A DNA stretch of 6,523 nt from contig JAJPEO010000172.1 in the NCBI GenBank assembly GCA_021166815.1, positions 1 to 6,523 on the forward strand, in the 5' to 3' direction. How positions within the stretch are numbered: position 1 is the first letter of the stretch; each line of letters opens with the position of its first letter. This DNA comes from Nocardioides sp. (lineage in GTDB: Bacteria > Actinomycetota > Actinomycetes > Propionibacteriales > Nocardioidaceae). Positions 3,928-6,523 of this stretch are shown piece by piece. Position numbers and translations under genes: made by a program. The notes beneath the pieces are model-generated. The model made no database searches. It worked only from the letters and a program-made list of their open reading frames with translations, and was not told the origin of the DNA.

Positions 3928-6523
3928 GCGACCTCCTCGCGGCGCTGGCGCGCGAGGGCATCACCGACGCCTCGGACTCCACGCTCGACCGGGCCCTCTA
4001 CTCCTCCGACGCCTCGCTCTACCGCGTCGTCCCGCAGGCGGTCGTGCGGCCGCGCGACACCGACGAGCTGCGCGGCGTCGTGGCGGTGGGACGCTCGCTC
4101 GGGGTGCCCGTCACGATGCGCGGCGCCGGCACCTCCATAGCCGGCAACGCGGTCGGACCCGGCCTGGTGGTCGACACCTCCCGGTGGCTCGACCGGGTGC
4201 TGGCGGTCGACGTCGAGGCGCGCACGGCCCGGGTGCAGCCGGGCGTCGTCCACGCCACCCTGCAGCGTGCGGTCGCGCCGCACGGCCTGCGCTTCGGCCC
4301 CGACCCCTCGACCCACACCCGCTGCACGATCGGCGGGATGATCGGCAACAACGCGTGCGGGTCGCGTGCCCTGGGCTGGGGCCGCACGGCCGACACCATC
4401 TCCGGCCTCGAGGTCGAGTGGGGGAGCGGCGAGGCCGGCGTCGAGCAGCGCCTGGTCGATCTGGTCGCCGGCGACCTCGAGCACGTGCGCACCACCTTCG
4501 GCCGGTTCACCCGGCAGGTCAGCGGCTACTCCCTCGAGCACCTGCTGCCCGAGCACGGCCGCCGCGTCGACCGCTTCCTCGCCGGCACCGAGGGCACGCT
4601 GGGCGTGGTGCTGGAGGCGACCGTCGACCTCGTCGAGGACGTCCCGCGGCGGCTGTTCGTGCTGGGCTTCGCCTCGATGGTCGACGCGGCCGACGCGGTG
4701 CCGGGGATCCTGGCCGGGACCGGGCTCGTCGCGTGCGAGGGGCTCGACTCCCGCATCGTCGACCTGGTCCGGGCCGGCGGGGGTGGCGTACCCGACCTGC
4801 CGCGCGGTGCCGGCTGGCTCTTCGTCGAGACCACGGGCCCGGAGGTGCCGGCGGTCGGCGAGCTCGACCGCCGCGAGGTCGTCGACGCAGGGGAGGCGGC
4901 GGCGCTGTGGCGCATCCGCGAGGCCGGGGCGGGGCTGGCGGCGCGGTCGCTGGCGACGCCGGCGTACTCCGGCTGGGAGGACGCCGCGGTGCCGCCCCAG
5001 CACCTCGGCGCGTGGCTGCGCGACTTCGACGCCTTGTTGTCCGACCACGGCCTGCAGGGGGTGCCGTACGGCCACTTCGGCGACGGGTGCGTGCACGTGC
5101 GGATCGACTTCCCGTTCACGACCGCGCCGGAGGACGAGGCGCGGCGGGTGTTCCGCTCGTTCCTCACCGAGTCGGCCCGCGCGCTGCGGGCGTACGGCGG
5201 TTCGCTGTCGGGGGAGCACGGCGACGGGCGGGCGCGCTCGGAGCTGCTGCCCCTGATGTACGACGAGCGGTCGCTGGCGCTGTTCGCCGCGGCCAAGGCG
5301 ATCGCCGATCCTGCCGGGGTCCTCAACCCGGGCGTGGTGGTGGACCCCGTGCCGATGGACGCCGACCTGCGCGCCGTACGTCGCCCGGTGCTCGACCTCC
5401 GCGCGCCGTCGCTCGCTGCCGACGTGCACCGCTGCACGGGCGTCGGTGCCTGCGTGGCCGGGCCGTCGCTCAACGTGATGTGCCCGTCGTGGCAGGCCAC
5501 GCGCGACGAGAAGGACTCCACGCGCGGCCGGGCGCGGGTGCTGCAGGAGGCGCTCGACGGCACCCTCGTCTGCGGGCTCGACGACCCCGCGGTCCACGAG
5601 GCGCTCGACCTGTGCCTGTCGTGCCGCGGGTGCGCGACGAACTGCCCCACCGGCGTCGACATGGGCACCTACAAGGCCCGGGTCCTCGACCAGCAGTACG
5701 CCGGCCGCCGCCGACCGCGCACCCACTACACCCTGGGGCGGCTGCCGCTGTGGCTCGAACGCCTCGACCGGGTGCCGGGCGCGGCCGGGCTCTCGCGGCT
5801 GGCCGCGGGTCCACTCTCGGGTGTCGCCAAGCGGCTCGCGGGGGTCGACGCGCGCCGCTCGCTGCCGCGGCTGGCGTCGCGGCGCGACCTCCCACTCCGC
5901 ACTCCCGACGGCACCCCGGACGTCTGGCTGTGGGCCGACTCGTTCACCGCCCACCTCGGTCACGGGCCTGCTGCCGCTCTGGTGCGGCTCCTCGACGCCC
6001 ACGGCCTGTCGGTGGCCGCGGTCCCCGAGCACGCCTGCTGCGGCCTCACCTGGCACTCGACCGGGCAGCTCGACGAGGCCGCCCGGCGCTCGACCGACGC
6101 GCTCGGCGTGCTGGGCCCGTACCTCGCCTCGGACGTGCCGGTCGTCGCGCTGGAGCCGTCGTGCCTCGCCGCCCTGCGCGAGCGTCCCGGCGGCGAACGG
6201 CTCCTCACCCTCGCCGAGCTCGTGACCCGCCTCGACCTGCCGCTGCCGGACCTGACCGGGGTCACGGTCGTCGCGCAGCCGCATTGCCACCACGCCTCGC
6301 TGCTGGGCTGGGAGACCGACGAGGCGTTGCTGCGTCGCGCCGGCGCCACGGTCGTCCGGATCGGCGGCTGCTGCGGCCTGGCCGGCGACTTCGGGATGGA
6401 ACCCGGCCACTACGACGTCTCGGTCGCCGTCGCCGAGACCCAGCTGCTGCCCGCCGTGCGCGCGGCTCCCGACGCCGTCGTGCTCGCCGACGGCTTCTCC
6501 TGCCGCTACCAGCTCGAGGACCT
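3924..6523 (+). CDS. FAD-binding and (4Fe-4S)-binding oxidoreductase, YdiJ / D-2-hydroxyglutarate dehydrogenase-like, 3'-truncated by window edge
   Basis: The frame from GTG 3924 stays open to the end of the window (866 codons visible). It encodes a fused flavin/iron-sulfur 2-hydroxyacid dehydrogenase that passes electrons from a D-2-hydroxyacid through FAD and Fe-S clusters to a carrier, probably at the membrane. Domains in order: a PCMH-type FAD domain with RGAGTSIAG (66-74) and GGMIGNNACGS (137-147); a C-terminal FAD-oxidase domain with GHFGDGCVH (383-391) and GEHGDGR (430-436); and a dicluster ferredoxin region with C504, C510 and C520-P521, then C564, C567, C570 and C574-P575. A CCG (heterodisulfide-reductase-like) region follows, with ACCGL (near 710), GGCCGL (near 816) and a GFSCRYQ close to the end. 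H384, H391, E431 and H432 match the metal site known from D-2-hydroxyglutarate dehydrogenases. YdiJ-like proteins are usually about 930-1020 residues, so 60-150 are probably missing. D-lactate or glycolate are alternative substrates. Confidence 0.88.
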   Translation, partial: MSDLLAALAREGITDASDSTLDRALYSSDASLYRVVPQAVVRPRDTDELRGVVAVGRSLGVPVTMRGAGTSIAGNAVGPGLVVDTSRWLDRVLAVDVEARTARVQPGVVHATLQRAVAPHGLRFGPDPSTHTRCTIGGMIGNNACGSRALGWGRTADTISGLEVEWGSGEAGVEQRLVDLVAGDLEHVRTTFGRFTRQVSGYSLEHLLPEHGRRVDRFLAGTEGTLGVVLEATVDLVEDVPRRLFVLGFASMVDAADAVPGILAGTGLVACEGLDSRIVDLVRAGGGGVPDLPRGAGWLFVETTGPEVPAVGELDRREVVDAGEAAALWRIREAGAGLAARSLATPAYSGWEDAAVPPQHLGAWLRDFDALLSDHGLQGVPYGHFGDGCVHVRIDFPFTTAPEDEARRVFRSFLTESARALRAYGGSLSGEHGDGRARSELLPLMYDERSLALFAAAKAIADPAGVLNPGVVVDPVPMDADLRAVRRPVLDLRAPSLAADVHRCTGVGACVAGPSLNVMCPSWQATRDEKDSTRGRARVLQEALDGTLVCGLDDPAVHEALDLCLSCRGCATNCPTGVDMGTYKARVLDQQYAGRRRPRTHYTLGRLPLWLERLDRVPGAAGLSRLAAGPLSGVAKRLAGVDARRSLPRLASRRDLPLRTPDGTPDVWLWADSFTAHLGHGPAAALVRLLDAHGLSVAAVPEHACCGLTWHSTGQLDEAARRSTDALGVLGPYLASDVPVVALEPSCLAALRERPGGERLLTLAELVTRLDLPLPDLTGVTVVAQPHCHHASLLGWETDEALLRRAGATVVRIGGCCGLAGDFGMEPGHYDVSVAVAETQLLPAVRAAPDAVVLADGFSCRYQLED

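Noticed and set aside
4366..5256. A 296-codon plus-strand frame within the FAD/Fe-S gene
   Set aside because: Ser/Arg/Thr/Ala-rich out-of-frame shadow; the frame from 3924 carries the FAD motifs across the same bases.
3795..6410. An 871-codon open frame on the minus strand, opposite the FAD/Fe-S gene
   Set aside because: The translation is dominated by R, G, A, V, H, Q and D with no recognisable domain, as expected from the antisense of a high-GC gene. The plus frame from 3924 has full family motifs throughout.
1..6523. CRISPR arrays, tRNA or rRNA genes, insertion sequences, attachment sites
   Set aside because: I saw no regularly spaced direct repeats, no tRNA-like cloverleaf sequence, no transposase motif and no terminal inverted repeats; the window is nearly all protein-coding.

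Overview
The window looks like chromosome from a high-GC actinobacterium, probably Nocardioidaceae-like. This is inferred from the strong G/C bias at third codon positions, the GTG starts, the 4-nt overlapping stop/start junctions and the protein styles; no marker gene fixes the genus. It is almost entirely coding, with one real intergenic gap of 22 bp.

Layout. (1) At the left edge a PlsC-type lysophospholipid acyltransferase runs rightward; its N-terminus lies outside the window. (2) A leftward gene for a multi-pass acyltransferase-3 membrane protein overlaps the end of plsC tail to tail by 62 bp. (3) From the 22-bp divergent gap at 1744-1765, a rightward set of three tightly packed genes begins: a tandem-Nudix hydrolase with two intact Nudix boxes, an iron-containing alcohol dehydrogenase of the hydroxyacid-oxoacid transhydrogenase (HOT/ADHFE1) type, and a large FAD plus Fe-S oxidoreductase of the YdiJ / D-2-hydroxyglutarate dehydrogenase type. 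The last gene runs off the right edge. Both junctions in this set are stop/start overlaps (ATGA and GTGA), so the three are very likely co-transcribed and translationally coupled.

How the genes may work together. HOT enzymes oxidise 4-hydroxybutyrate (or a similar hydroxyacid) by passing the reducing equivalents to 2-oxoglutarate, which yields D-2-hydroxyglutarate. The next gene encodes a flavoprotein from a family that includes D-2-hydroxyglutarate dehydrogenases. Together they could form a closed relay: hydroxyacid to semialdehyde, 2-oxoglutarate to D-2-hydroxyglutarate and back, with electrons passing through FAD and Fe-S clusters to a carrier. This pairing is the most interesting feature of the window, but it is inferred from family membership and gene order. 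The role of the tandem Nudix protein in the same operon is unknown.
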